Assembly: GCA_015179125.1 (NCBI GenBank)
Contig: WHVA01000197.1
Span: 124,001-188,000, forward strand
Length of the DNA stretch: 64,000 bases
Direction of reading: 5' to 3'
From: Gautieria morchelliformis
Taxonomy: Eukaryota > Basidiomycota > Agaricomycetes > Gomphales > Gomphaceae
Part shown: positions 10,114-21,291 of the stretch, in pieces
Layout of the letters: each line of letters opens with the position of its first letter
How positions within the stretch are numbered: position 1 is the stretch's first letter
Program-made: the position numbers and the translations under genes
Notes under the pieces: generated by a model
The model's input: only the letters and a program-made list of their open reading frames with translations
Told to the model about the DNA's origin: nothing
Database searches by the model: none

Positions 10114-13100
10114 TTAATATATTCCGATTTGCTCGTTGAGAATCTTCACTCTAGGACTAGGAAGTCCTTTAGTGAGGATATCTGCCAACATTTGTTCGGT
10201 TGGCAAATAAACGAGCTTGGCTTGTTGATTTTTGATTATATCTCGAAGGAAATATAATCGGATGTCGAAATGCTTGGTTCTCGTGTGTTGTTGGGTGCCA
10301 TACGTGATGGCAATGGCTGATTGATTGTCTGAATAAACTTGGATGGGTCTGTTCAGTGGTTGGAATATTTCAGAAATAAAATGGCGCATCCAAAGAGCCT
10401 CTTTGCCCGCATGGGTCAGGGCAACGAATTCGGCTTCAGTTGATGAGAGGGCTACTATCGACTGTTTCTGGCAACTCCATGAAACAGTGCCTCCATCAAT
10501 CTGAAATAAGTATGCCGAATACGAACGCCTATGACTCTGTGAACCCCAATCCGCATCTGAATACCCCATCAAGCCGTCTTGATTTCTTCCAAGTGTGAGT
10601 TTGTAATGCTTCGTGCCTTTCAAATATTTGAAGACACGTTTGACTGCATTCCAGTGTGTGCCACCTGGATTTTCAAGGAATTGCGAGAGTAATGACACCG
10701 CAAATGCAATGTCAGGTCGAGTGGCTACAGCCGCCCACATCAGTGATCCTATAGCTTGCCTGTATGGAAACTTCGACATGGCTTTCTTGCCTCTCTCTGT
10801 AGAAGGACATTGGTCTTTAGATAATTTTACGGCTGGATCAAGAGGCGTAGCATAAGTCTTTGCATCTTCGAGATTAAATTTTTTGATGATCTTCTCGATG
10901 TATGCAGGTTGTGAAATTGCAATGGTCTTCTTCTGCCAGTCTCTTTCGATTTTGAGATTCAATAGCCAATGAATCTCGCCTAGATCTTTCATACTGAAGA
11001 CCTGAGCAAGATCTCGTTTGACTTCGTCCAGGACTGACTGATTCTCAGCTGTGATGGTAAGGTCGTCCACAGCTGTTGCAATGATCACATGCCCCTTTCC
11101 GCCACGTCTATAAAATACAGCCCCGTCTGTGGCTGACGTAGTGAATCCTAACTTGTGGAATTCACCACTTAGACGTTTGTACCATTCTCTTCCAGATTGC
11201 TTGAGGCCGTAGAGTGCTTTCTTCAAAAGTAGCACTTCGCCTTTGTCTCCTGACTCATATCCATACGGCTCCTTCATGTAAATAGGTTCGGGCAACGTAG
11301 CATTGAGGTATGCATAGTCCACGTCCATTTGATGGATAGGCCAGTCATTCCTAGCAGCAATGGCGCATATGATCCGTAGGGAGGATAACCGAGCAACAGG
11401 TGAGTATGTCTCATCATAGTCGACTCCAAACTTCTGTGTGAAGCCTTGGGCGACCATTCTCGATTTAGGCATTATTGGTTTCCCTTCTGGATTACGCTTC
11501 CAAAGGTAGACCCATTTGTTGCCGACAATGTTGGCTCCAGGAGGTGGTTTGGTTCTTCCCACACTCCCTTGTCGATTAGGGCCTCATACTCTTTGTCCAT
11601 TGATTTCTTCCATAGAGGATTATTCAGAGCTTCGTCTGCATTGCTAGGTTCAATTTGACTCAAATCCGGCGCCTTGTTATTGTTTTGACCGTCGGTTAGA
11701 AACGCACTGATGGCACACTCATAGCTACTGATGCCATCAATCTCGGAGGATAATTCTTGGTCGAATAAAACTTCTTTATGGTCCTCAACGTCCTCGTAAG
11801 CTAGCGTAGTCATATGTGCGCCAGTTTGTCTCTGAGTTTGAGATCTTGTCACGGGACCTGATGGGGCCGGCTGCACTTGTTGTTGACGGATCCTTTCGCT
11901 TCTCCTTATCGGTTCAGCTTCTCTAGGTCTGTCATCAACTCCCTGAATAGGTTGCAGCTTTTCAAGATATTCTTCCGGTGCACTTTCATCAATTTCTTCG
12001 ATCTTTGCCTCTTCGCTGACTAAGCGACCGGCACAGGCACTGATGCCGGAATGGCCTTCTTCTCCTCTTAGACGTAGGTAGCTTGGGATTCCTCAATAGA
12101 AATGATTGGGACTTTCCCTTCTTCATTTCTGAATCAAACACAACGTTCCGCTCGACAGAAACTTTGTGCGAGTCAGGCCAATAAACATAATGACCATGGC
12201 TCTGCGCAGAAATTCCTATCCACCGAGCTCTCTTGGCACGAGCTGCCAATTTATCTCCCTGAGTGATTTTAACGTAAATTTCAGTTCCCCACGCATGAAT
12301 GTCTTTGAGATTCGGTTTTTCATGGTGAATCATCTCGTAGGGCGTTTTATCTGGTAGAGCTCTTGTATGCGTCCTGTTCCTAAGATAATTGGCATGCTGT
12401 ATCGCATAGCCCCATAATATCTTAGGAAGGCCTGATTCTAGCAGCATGGCACGAGTTCTCTCAGTGAGAGTTCGGTTCAGGCGTTCCGCAACACCATTGG
12501 ACTCTGGTGTGTCGTGTACCGTCAACTGATGCTTCGTGCCTTGTTTGGCTAGATGCTGTTCGAATTCAGAGCTCGTATACTCGCCCCCTCGATCAGAAAC
12601 AAGTGCCTTGATGTGCACATTTCTCTGTCGAAGCATTAAAGCCTCGTAGAGCTTGTACTTTGAGAATGCTTCTGATTTGTTCGCCATGAGATAGATCACC
12701 GATTCTCTTGAGTAGTCATCGATAAAGGAGACATAATATGACTTCTTATCGATCGTGAGGTGTCTTGCAGGTCCCCAGACATCAGAATAAATTCTGTCAC
12801 CGAATTTTGATGTTCGGTCTCTGGGTTCTCGAGGAAGAGGTTTGCGCGCAATCTTGGCCTGAATACACGCATCACAGACAATTCTATCGCCTGTGGAGCT
12901 CAGTTCAATGCCCAATATCATGCCATGATTTAATAGATGTTGTAGGGACTTCTGCGAGATGTGCCCCATCTTTTGATGAATTTCCATGGCAGATAAACAC
13001 ATATGGGCTTGAGCACTTGGTGACTGGAGGTCTAGTCGATATAAGCCATTGACTTTCGGTGCTTGCATCAATACTTTCCAGCAGCATTAGATATTGTGCA

Positions 13101-14354
13101 TTTCTGGCCACCGAGTCGAATGTCGTAGCCAGCATCATCGCACCGACCGATCGAGACGAGGGTAGCAGCAATTTTGGGTGCATAGTATGTATCTTGCAAC
13201 GTGACTTCTACTGTTCTATCTCCAACCTTATTGGATAATACGAGCAGTCCTGAGCCGAAGGCATCAAAGGTACCTTTGTTGGCTGCTCGGATAGTCCTCG
13301 GCTGTGAGAATTGACAGTAGTTCCTCAATAAATTTTTGTGAGGAGTCATATGCGATGTCGTTCCGGTGTCGAGTATGACTATAACTCCTGAGGATGTGCT
13401 CAAATTGAAATTAGAGCACTCGTCGAAATTGGTGAAGGCAAGATGCCCATCACCACTTTCCTCAGAAGTAGACTCTTCTTCGGCAACATTCGCTTTTGCT
13501 TTACCCTTCTTCTTCTTCTTGCCTTTGGCTTTCTTCTTCTGACGTGGTCCTTGACCTTCTTTACCACCTCCTTTAGCCCAGCAATTTTCGATGGAATGTC
13601 CAGGCTTTTTGCAGTTGGTGCATACATGCGCCTTCTGCGCCTTCTGGTCCTTCTTAGTAGATGAACCAATAAACACCTGCTCTTCTTGCGGGAGTGTTTT
13701 CTTCCTGTCATACTGAGCCTTTAGTACCCTAATAATATTATCAGGGACCAATGGCATCCCGCATTCTTCAAGCGAAGTTGTAAGGGCATTCATGACTGCC
13801 TCATAGGATGGTGGAAGTGACGCAAGGATTATGTCCATGAATTCTTCTTCAGAAACTCTAGCTCCCATCTCATTAAGACGAGCATATAGGTCTTGGGCCT
13901 TGTCCAAGTGATCTCTCAAGTCTCCATCCTCAGGACATCTCATACTGCGGAGTTGTCTCTGCAGGCTGGTGAGGACCATCTTGGGCTTTTTGGTCATTTC
14001 ATTGACCAGTGCATCCCAAGTCTCTTTTGCTGTCTTCTGCTTCTGTAGCATCAGGGCTAATGACTCTGACACTGAGACGATGATTTGGGTCTTGGCTTGT
14101 CCTTCTCTAGCAAGGTATCTCTCCAGCTTCTCCTCAGCCTTATCCATCTGAGTTTCTTCAGCTTCTGTAAGAATATGGCCTGGGGGCATGACTGGAGGAT
14201 CAGGAGGTCGAGTGACTCTCCCTTCTACATGCTTGAGCAGATTTTTGGACTCGAAATAGCTGATGAGAGTGGCTCGCCACAATGGCCAATTACTTCCATC
14301 AGTAGCAAGCTTCTCAACACCCAATAGCTTCTCAGAAGTGTCTCCGGGGCCCAT
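10114..14354 (-). pseudogene. Co-1 gag-pol polyprotein, frameshifted
   Basis: Single-frame Copia gag-pol broken into pieces. The first (14354-13068) has the gag N-terminus MGPGDTSEKLLGVEKL, a CX2CX4HX4C zinc knuckle (CTNCKKPGHSIENC) and the protease ILDTGTTSHM. The second (13071-11989) has the zinc-binding HQKMGHISQ...CDACIQAK and the integrase core (SDVWGPA, VSDRGGEYT, NGVAERLNRTL). The third (11876 to about 11555) is the integrase-RT linker. The fourth (11562-10114) has RT (PVARLSSLRIICAIAA, ALYGLKQSGREWYKRL, TAVDDLTI) and RNase H (YSDADWGS, SSTEAEFVAL). Alignment with intact Co-2 puts frameshifts near 13072, 12090 and 11555. All catalytic boxes remain, so only small indels disable it. Confidence 0.93.
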
Positions 14355-14362
14355 AACCCTGT
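14340..14362 (-). promoter_or_regulatory. Co-1 primer-binding site overlapping the gag start
   Basis: Read on the minus strand, the LTR end AACA is followed by GGGTTATGGGCCC. This is complementary to the anticodon arm of eukaryotic initiator tRNA-Met, as in Drosophila copia, which uses a tRNA-iMet fragment. The ATG inside this motif is the first codon of gag-pol (Met-Gly-Pro). Co-2 has the same arrangement at 54911-54920. Confidence 0.7.
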
Positions 14363-14857
14363 TGAGGACAGGAATTATAGGCAGTAGGTATGGACTTGTT
14401 ATTCAAAAGAATAGACTAGAAATCAATTCACTCTCTCAGTGAATTTAGTGGTCACTCTAAATATATTATACACTACCTAGAAATCAATTCACTACAGAGG
14501 ATTTCTAGGTCAATAAATGCAAAGACTACTAGACTAATTTACTTGCCTCTCTCAGTGAATTTAGTGGTCACTGAGAGAGGGGGAAATGTGTTCCACTGCG
14601 CATGTACTACTACCCGGCCCTTTAGCGCCCAAGAGCTCGCGCGTCGAAGTCATTTCAGACTCCGCTGGGTGCAGCCGCTTGTGAAAGTAGGAATAACAAG
14701 ATGAAATAGAGAGATAAGGAATGAGTGGAAAATTTCGAAAATAACCAGAGAAATGGATGCATAATACAAGAACAATGTGAGAAGAAATTGGAAGGCCACA
14801 CAACAAATTGGATATATTATGCTTGATTTTGGTGCAGGAGCATAAATGCACCCAACA
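14360..14857 (-). repeat. Co-1 5' LTR
   Basis: 498 bp, indistinguishable by eye from the 3' LTR at 9603-10100. It drives the minus-strand gag-pol and carries the same 13-bp hairpin. It joins Co-3 sequence directly at 14857/14858. Confidence 0.92.
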
Positions 14858-16719
14858 GTATGCCTTCTCGTTTGAGGTATGATTCAAACACGTCCGATGT
14901 GTATTCCCCCCCATTTTCGGTACGAAGAATAAGAACCCGTTCGTTGCTTTCCCTCTCGACGAGGGATAACCAATCCTTGAAAGCAGCGGCTGCATCGGAT
15001 TTCTTCTTCAGCGGGAAGATCCAGGACATGCTCGTGTAATCATCGATAAAGTTAAGAACATATCTATCACCAGTTGAACTACCAACGACCTCGGGACCGG
15101 TGATGTCAGAGAAAACCTTCTCAAGCCGCCTCCGCGCCCTCACCCCCCCTCTGACTTTGGGAATAGGTGTCTTTGTCTGTTTGCCAAGGACACAGTGTTC
15201 ACAAAGGGGGGGGAGAGAGGATAAGTTGACAGGCATACCTAGAGCCATGCCAGACTTCGCCATCTCAATAATAGAGGCGTAGTTGAGATGTCCGAGGCGC
15301 CTGTGCCATGTCGCGAGATCAGGAGCGGCGCGAGCTATATTCGCCCTGTCATGGAAGGGTGACGGGTTGCCAGAGATGTAATACAGGTCAGAGCCGACTT
15401 TCGTGCCTTGAGCAATGAGCTTCCCAGTAGGTCCTTTTATAGAGCAGCGGCCACCATGAAAGGTGATGTCAGAGCCTGTGTCGTCGAGGCGACCAACAGA
15501 AATGAGGCGGAGAGAAGCGTCAGGGACATAAAGAGCGTTCTCCAGAATAAGATGTCTGCCCTTGCCACAGCGCAGACGGATCGTCCCAATGCCAGCTGCA
15601 GGAAGGTACTGGCCACCAAAATGTCTGATCCGCCTAGTGGTAGGGAAGAAATCGGAGAAGTCGGAGCGGACAAGGGAAACATGGGTCGTACAGCCAGAGT
15701 CAGCGCACCAAGGAACAGATGCAGTAGAAGGAACGGATGCAGTAGCTAGTACAGGAGAGACATCGTGATCAACGGCTGTGCAAGAGTAGTAGCCATCATT
15801 GAGGCGAGATTCGGCAGCAAGGGATGCGTCAACATCGAAGGCCACATTGGCAGCGTCAGAATCGCTGCTACTAGAGTCGGTCGTAGCGTTCGCAGCATTG
15901 GCTCTCGCAATCTTCTCCGTCTTCTTATGCTTCTTGTCAGACCTCTTCTTCTTGGCCTCTTTACACCAGTCAGGCGCCTTGTCCTCAGCGCCACCCCCCT
16001 TCTTCCAGCATCGCTCGAAAGGGTGATTGTGGCCACAGTTGGTACACTTCACAGCAGAGCGGTGATCGGACCTAGCGGCGTTAACCTTATCAGTCGTGGA
16101 GTGCATCTTTTCGCGAGCAGCCAGGTGGATCGTCTCAATGATCTCATTCTTCGACGGCATGGACTTAGACTTCCCATTCGAGAATACCGCAAGGAGGTGC
16201 TTGCGAACCCAATCAAGGCTCGTCCCCTTAAGCGCATTCATAAGGACAAGGACAGTGTATTCGTCCTGCGTAGGAGCCCTGCCTTCATCGTAAATGCTGG
16301 AGACGGCATCCTCGATCTCAGTGACGGTGTGGGATCTCAGTGACGGTGTGGGCAGTTTTAGACAGGTCAGCGAACTTAGCGCCGATAGTAAAGGTGAGAG
16401 CGTCAATTTTAGAGATCATACCGCCGTGATGGGTGTGAAGTTTGAGGAGGTTCCAGGCATCCTTGGCAGACATGGTAGGGAGTAAGAGGTGACGGAGCGT
16501 ACCATCAACTTGCTTCCCAAGGGTGCCGATGATGCGCGAGTTGATAAGTCGCCACTCAGCAGACTTTTTCTGATCGGCCGGTTCATCGAGGGAGCCATCG
16601 ATGTAGCCCATGAGGCCAGCTTCGAGGAACGAAAATTCTATTTCCCTGGACCACTTGAGCCAAGAGCCCTCAGTAAGCTTCTCCAAATCCTTCACCCTGA
16701 CATGATATTCGAGTACCAT
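14858..16719 (-). pseudogene. Co-3 Copia gag-protease-integrase, truncated
   Basis: A second Copia lineage. Gag starts at 16719 (MVLEYHVRVKDLEKLTEGSW) and contains the UBN2-type region (LGKQVDGTLRHLLLP, SAKDAWNLLKLHTH). A 19-bp tandem duplication at 16315-16352 shifts the frame. The second frame (16406 downwards) has a zinc knuckle CTNCGHNHPFERC, the protease WCADSGCTTHVS, a GAG-pre-integrase segment TWHRRLGHLNYASI...CEHCVLGKQ, and the integrase start FSDITGPEVV...LNFIDDYTSMSWIFPL to RTENGGEYTSDVFESYLK. The rest of integrase, RT and RNase H are missing: Co-1 begins at 14857. Dead by truncation and frameshift. Confidence 0.9.
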
Positions 16720-16818
16720 CGTGGAGAGGTAGCATCGGAAACAGCTAAGATATCGGTGATGAAGATCCACGCGCAGTAGTATGGTACTTAAAGCGTGGAC
16801 GGATGGCCCATAACCTAT

Positions 16819-17074
16819 TGGAAACTGTACTGTACTAGTAGTCAGCTCAGTCTCACTAGTGTGTGATAAGACTCTATATACCTGTACCAGTAGTCAGCTA
16901 GATACAGGAGTGATCAATAATGTGCATAAGGAGCAAGTATGTGAACGGTTTACCTCAGTCTCACTAGTGTGTGATAAGACTGAGGAAAAGCCGTGGAACT
17001 CCGACTCGGGTCTCAAGGGCTCCACGTATGTGGGTGCTTGTGGATGCGGCAGGGTCATGCTTGTAACTCCAACA
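16819..17074 (-). mobile_element. Co-3 5' LTR
   Basis: A 256-bp segment with ends TGGAAACTG and CTCCAACA on the plus strand. It sits beside a GGTTATGGGCC motif (16804-16815 as GGCCCATAACC), the same tRNA-iMet-like primer site as Co-1. It carries two copies of CAGTCTCACTAGTGTG about 104 bp apart. The boundary next to the primer site is firm; the outer boundary is inferred from the TG/CA rule. Confidence 0.6.
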
Positions 17075-17424
17075 GCTGTAGCCTAATAGCAACCAGCTCT
17101 GGCGGTTTATGGGTGCCTATGGGCCAAATGGTCAGTGGGCCCATATGATGTGATTGGGCATGATGTGGGTGCCTGTGTGGGCCACATGTCATGTGACCTT
17201 TTGTTTTTTCTTTCTGCATCTGTGCACCCAGCATTTCCATACCAAGCCAGACCTCACACTGCAATACACCCAATGTGGCCTGCCCCAAACATTCACCCTC
17301 ACATGCCTTCACTCATCTGGAAGCCTCAGACCTGTCAGCCCCTAGTGACCATCAATGGGCCTGCCTCCCCATAGAAGCCAAGTATCGCTGAGGGGGATTG
17401 CCATCCCATTTTGCAGCTCCATGG
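17075..17424. other. Unassigned spacer
   Basis: No gene, repeat family or RNA recognised. Moderately AT/TG-rich, with short open frames that show no motif. Confidence 0.5.
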
Positions 17425-17652
17425 TCTCTCAAAAAAGCCTCAGCTGCTTCAGCCCTAGTGGGGTTGAGCATTGCTGCCTTCCACTAGATGCCATCTCTGG
17501 CTGTGTTTGAGGTGGGCTTCCAAATGCCCTCAGCTGCCTAATGCCTACTGGCTAGATGTCCTTTCGGACTGTGAAGGTAGGTGTTTGGTTGCAAGAGATC
17601 CCCGACTTTAATCCATGCTCAGATGGTGCTCAGGGGTGTATCCCTGGCCGCA
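17425..17652 (+). repeat. Left arm of a ~230-bp inverted repeat
   Basis: Reads AAAGCCTCAG...GATGCCATCTCTGGCTG...CTCAGCTGCCTAATGCCTAC...GTAGGTGTTTGGTTGCAAGA...ATGCTCAGATGGTGCTCAG. The reverse complement of 19246-19480 gives the same blocks in the same order, at roughly 80 per cent identity by eye. The arms enclose about 1.6 kb that includes a pseudogene. Confidence 0.75.
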
Positions 17653-18489
17653 CCTTCACCTAACCGTTTTCTTTGCATGAAAGGTCACCCATCTACATCC
17701 ACCCTTGGGATAAATTCACTCTGTTCTTTTTCCCACCCAATATCCTGACCTTTTTCTTGTTTTCAGGGCAGGCAGACAAAAAGACCAAACAATTCGCCCT
17801 GTGTAACAGCTTGGGGCCTAGCACACACATATACCTCAGAAACTCATCACTCAGTTCAAGGTGTCCCTTCAGGCCACCCACCATGAAGGAAAATGAAAGT
17901 GTGTTTGTGGCAGCAGCAATGCAGCACAGTGCGTTCTTAGTTCAGCTATAAAGTGGACACATACCTCTCACAAAACATCTTGAGAAAGAGAACAGAGTGA
18001 ATTTAACTGAAGGGTGGATGTATATGCGCAACCTGTCATGCAAAGTAAATGAAGGTTCACATGGTTACACCCTGTAGAGCACCACCATGCAGGCTTTAAA
18101 GTATAAACAGTGTAAGCCATTTTACCCACATTGAAGCCTGCCACTTATAATGTCACAGTGATTATGACAGTTTGCACCGAGACATCTGCTATAGCCGAAA
18201 TGTCAGAGGGTGTCTTGTCATCACAAACATTTGAAGAAATCCAACAGATCGGCATTGAAATAGGGATTATAATCAATAATGTACATGCAACTAAGTTTAT
18301 TTTCATTCAATGTATTAATGCTCTCTAGGTGGACCAGTGGCTTGTTAGTGCCATAAAAATAGGTGATACCAGTTTAAAAGTGGCCTGTAGCGTGTTTCAC
18401 AAATCAAGGTGTGAAAAAAAAATCAAATGCGGGCAGCTAAACGAAAACTTGTAAGCAACCTCCAATGGATATGAATATATAACTAACCT
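17653..18489. other. Unassigned sequence between inverted-repeat arms
   Basis: AT-rich, with only short frames and no domain recognised. It probably belongs to the same repeat unit as the pseudogene at 18490-19196. Confidence 0.4.
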
Positions 18490-19196
18490 GTGAAAAGGTT
18501 GAGCAGTTACGCCCCCAAACCTATGGTAGAGATTGGTATTAGTATAATGGCCTGGCCACAGGAGGAAGTGCCCAGTGCAGAATTCCACTATGAACTTGTG
18601 GATGTTGGCAATGAACTCCTTGTCCCATTAGGTGCCAAATTTTTTGTGGCAGGTCAGCAGCCAGGTTGGTTTGTGATTGGGCCAACAGAAAGTATGACTA
18701 TAACCAATCCAGCAGGTATGTTTTCAGCAGCTTGCTATGCTATACTTATGCCAACACAATGCTAGGTATAATTGAATTGGCTGTCATATGCAATGTCTGC
18801 AATGGTTCAGCGGCTGCCATTGAATTCATCCATTCTGTCATAGATGAAGCTGTCTCAGACAGAAAAGGGGTTAGGGTAAGTCCATTCTCACATAGATTTA
18901 TAAAGCATTGGAACTAATTAATGTAGCCCACACATCCAGGGACCCTTATTCAAGCAGGGTATAATGCAGGACCACACCACTTATGTGTATGGGGTTTTGT
19001 TTGGAATCTCAAAAGCAAGAAGTAGAGTCAAGATGAAAAATATGCCAAGGACTGTTGGATTCTGGGTGCAACAGCATTAGCATGGAATGTTTTTAGGGCT
19101 CATGCACCAAAAGAGGTCATTGATGCACTGGATACTGATATACCAAAGGCTGGAGTCCCTCCAATGGCAGCTGAAGGACAAGAAGGCAATGTGCTT
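18490..19196 (+). pseudogene. Remnant of an intron-containing multicopy fungal gene
   Basis: Three stretches of one protein can be joined across two predicted introns: 18716-18765 (GTATGT...CTAG) and about 18875-18925 (GTAAGT, branch-like CTAAT, end TGTAG). Exon 1 has LVDVGNELLVPLGAKFFVAG; exon 2 has VICNVCNGSAAAIEFIHSVI and EAVSDRKGVR; exon 3 has LIQAGYNAGPHHLCVWGFVW, an in-frame TAG near 19024, then KDCWILGATALAWNVFRAHA. The AGYNAGPHH.xVWG pattern recalls an expanded Agaricomycete family of unknown function (from memory). No start was found. The introns suggest a host-derived or captured gene, not a retroelement. Confidence 0.5.
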
Positions 19197-19245
19197 ATCT
19201 AGTTTATTCTAGAATTGGCAAGATGTTGACATGGACATATAGGAA

Positions 19246-19480
19246 CTGGACCAGGGATGCACCTCTGAGCACCATCTGAGCATGGATTCCAAGCCAAAGT
19301 CAGGGATCTCTTGCAACCAAACACCTACCTCCACAGTATGAAAGGACATCCAGAAAGTAGGCATTAGGCAGCTGAGGGCATGTGGAGGCCCACCCCAAAA
19401 CCCAGCCAGACTTGGCATCTGATGGGAGGTAGTGACAGTCATCCCCACTGGCATTGACATGGCTGAGGCTTTCTTAAGAG
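19246..19480 (-). repeat. Right arm of the ~230-bp inverted repeat
   Basis: Inverted partner of 17425-17652; shared blocks include GTAGGTGTTTGGTTGCAAGA and CTCAGCTGCCTAATGCCTAC. Whether the arms are true terminal inverted repeats is not shown, since outer ends and a target duplication were not found. Confidence 0.75.
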
Positions 19481-20479
19481 ACCAGGGGGATAAAAATTGG
19501 GTTGCAGATGAAGCTCAGCCAGACATTGCATCTAAAGGACTAGCCACTATTGGACAAGGGCAACGGATCAACTCTCCATGTCTTTTCATGTACTGCATGC
19601 CTGAATAGTAAATAAATTTCTCATGCTATCAACTTTTTAAATTCTCTTAAACTGAAATGATAATTCATCCAATGCCTGCATTGTGTTTGTGTGGCGTGCA
19701 ATATCCAGTCCAATACTTATCTGAATTCACATGAAATGTCTATTATGTTTTTTGGTCATGCAGCTTTATAAGGGCCATTCATATTTTTACCCTTCATTCA
19801 GTGTGGTTCATAAGGCAGCAAATGCAAGAGCCAAAATGCCACTCCTTCTTCATTGACAATGGAATACAAACAGCCTCATAGCTATCAAAATAAGGAAGAG
19901 CATAATGGGCATGTTTGGGCCAGTCGAATAACCCCCCATGGCAAGTTTCTTGTTCTAATTTCAGGCTCATATCCTTTTGCCTTTAAGGCTGTTAGTGATG
20001 AAGCCTTCTGCTAGTAGTAGGTTGGTATACATCTGTTAAGACTGTGAGTCATACAGTAGTTGGGCTTTACTTGGGTCTTGGGGCAGAGAGCTTGGCTTCA
20101 ACCTTGTGGGTTGCACCCACTCAGTGTTCCGCCCTAATTTTGGGAACGGTCTCGGCTATAAGCCGAGGATCGGAATAGATATCAAACAGAGGGTCTAGTG
20201 TATGAGAAGCTAAGTTGATATCTGAACTGAGGAACTACGATACAGGGCTGGGGGGTCTATATAGTAAAGTAGTGTGCAGGTCAAGAGGGATCAATCATTG
20301 GAACAACAGACAGGGGAACAAAGGGTTGGGCATATGGGGAACTAACTAGGAAAGGAAGCCAGGGGTTATGGAAGGTACGGAGAGAAACCTGAAGGAAGCC
20401 AAATGAAACCCGAGGTTCCCAAGCAAGTCCTGAAGCTGAGGCTTCAGGACCAGAGTTGGGAATGGATTGTAACAACATC
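19481..20479. other. Unassigned AT-rich sequence
   Basis: No gene or RNA recognised. A short stretch near 20095-20135 (GGCTTCAACCTTGTGGGTTGC) weakly resembles the inverted end of the Gy-A LTR, so some old LTR material may be present. Confidence 0.4.
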
Positions 20480-20830
20480 AAGTCATTACACACCTCCTGT
20501 ATGTGCTCTATTCTGCAATCTGAAAATTGACTTCGATAGATGCCACCTTTGCTCGAGCCTCATGTTCTTATCACAGCAAGTCCTGGCAAGTTCTCTGTCT
20601 CTAAGTCTTCCACTCTGCCTTCCATCTTCCGACTCTGCCTCTGCTCTCAACCTCTGACTTCCAACTTTGACTTTGATGTCAACTTCAACTCCAACCTTGA
20701 ACCTTTGTCACTCTCAGTTCCACCTTCTGACATCCAACCCTTCTGATTTCCAAAATACTTAGGACCAGTAGTTTTCATCGGGGGCGCAATACATATGTTG
20801 AAGCCATGGTCCTTTCTAGCTGACACACTG
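20480..20830 (+). mobile_element. Old, diverged Gy-A-like LTR fragment
   Basis: Follows the 3' half of the Gy-A LTR in order: CTCCTGTATGTG, TTCTGCAATC, TTGACTTCGATA, TCTTATCACAGCAAGTC, TCAGTTCCACCTTC, TTTCCAAAATACTTAGGACCAGTAG, GGGGGCGCAATACATATGTTGAAGCC. It is much more diverged than the solo LTR at 21292 and has no clear ends. Confidence 0.6.
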
Positions 20831-20942
20831 GGTTTCACAATAAGTAAGATGTGGCTGGTATAGTATGCAGCATCCAGGGTCAGGCAGGGTTTGGGCAGGC
20901 CAGGGTCGCTGGTAAGTAGCAAGCCATGACCCTGACTGTCAT

Positions 20943-20990
20943 TCCTATAGTAGAAAGCAGCACGTGTGGCGCTTGTGGGCGTCGCTTATG
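20943..20990 (+). mobile_element. Probable Helitron 5' terminus (copy 1)
   Basis: TCCTATAGTAGAAAGCAG, followed by TGTGGGCGTCGCTTATGTC, aligns with 27213 onward (TCTATTAGAAAGTAG ... TGTGGGCATTGTGCTTATGTC). The TC start and the matching 3' ends with a hairpin and CTAG at 26819 and 27208 fit a Helitron. By this reading copy 1 spans 20943 to 26819 or 27208 and is non-autonomous. Confidence 0.55.
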
Positions 20991-21214
20991 TCAGGTTTTA
21001 GGTCATCAATTTGTCAGCAGCACGTGAGCGGCGCAGCCGTGAGCCAAGAACGCTGCGCAGCATGGTCACGTGACTGTTTGCGTTCCAAATTAGGTCAGTG
21101 GCGAGCGGCGCAGCTGCGAGCATAGAACACTGCGAGCGGTCACGTGACCCATTCGCGACCAGAGCGCGCATACGCGAGCGTGGTCCGTGCATGACACGCG
21201 CGCGCGGTATAAAG
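20961..21214 (+). promoter_or_regulatory. CACGTG cluster and TATA box at a Helitron 5' end
   Basis: Four CACGTG palindromes at 20961, 21021, 21067 and 21141 precede a TATAAAG at 21208-21214. CACGTG is a binding site for bHLH-type factors in fungi. Transcription would run to the right, but no ORF follows before the solo LTR at 21292. The related 27.2-kb copy lacks these four boxes. Confidence 0.45.
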
Positions 21215-21291
21215 GCCGAACGGTAAGGAGGGAACACCAGGAACCTGCCCAACCGGCGATTCCTCTCTCTGCTGTCTGCTCTGTCTGCGGT

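Larger units (their letters stand above)
9603..14857 (-). mobile_element. Copia element Co-1, complete with both LTRs
   Basis: A Ty1/Copia element of 5,255 bp read on the minus strand. LTRs are at 9603-10100 and 14360-14857, both 498 bp and identical by eye, with TGTTGAGG and CACCCAACA ends. Inside lie gag, protease, integrase, RT and RNase H in Copia order. The flanking 5-mers CAGGC (9598-9602) and GTATG (14858-14862) do not match. The left flank is family D and the right is a different Copia, so the element seems to be a recombinant between two insertions. Confidence 0.93.
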
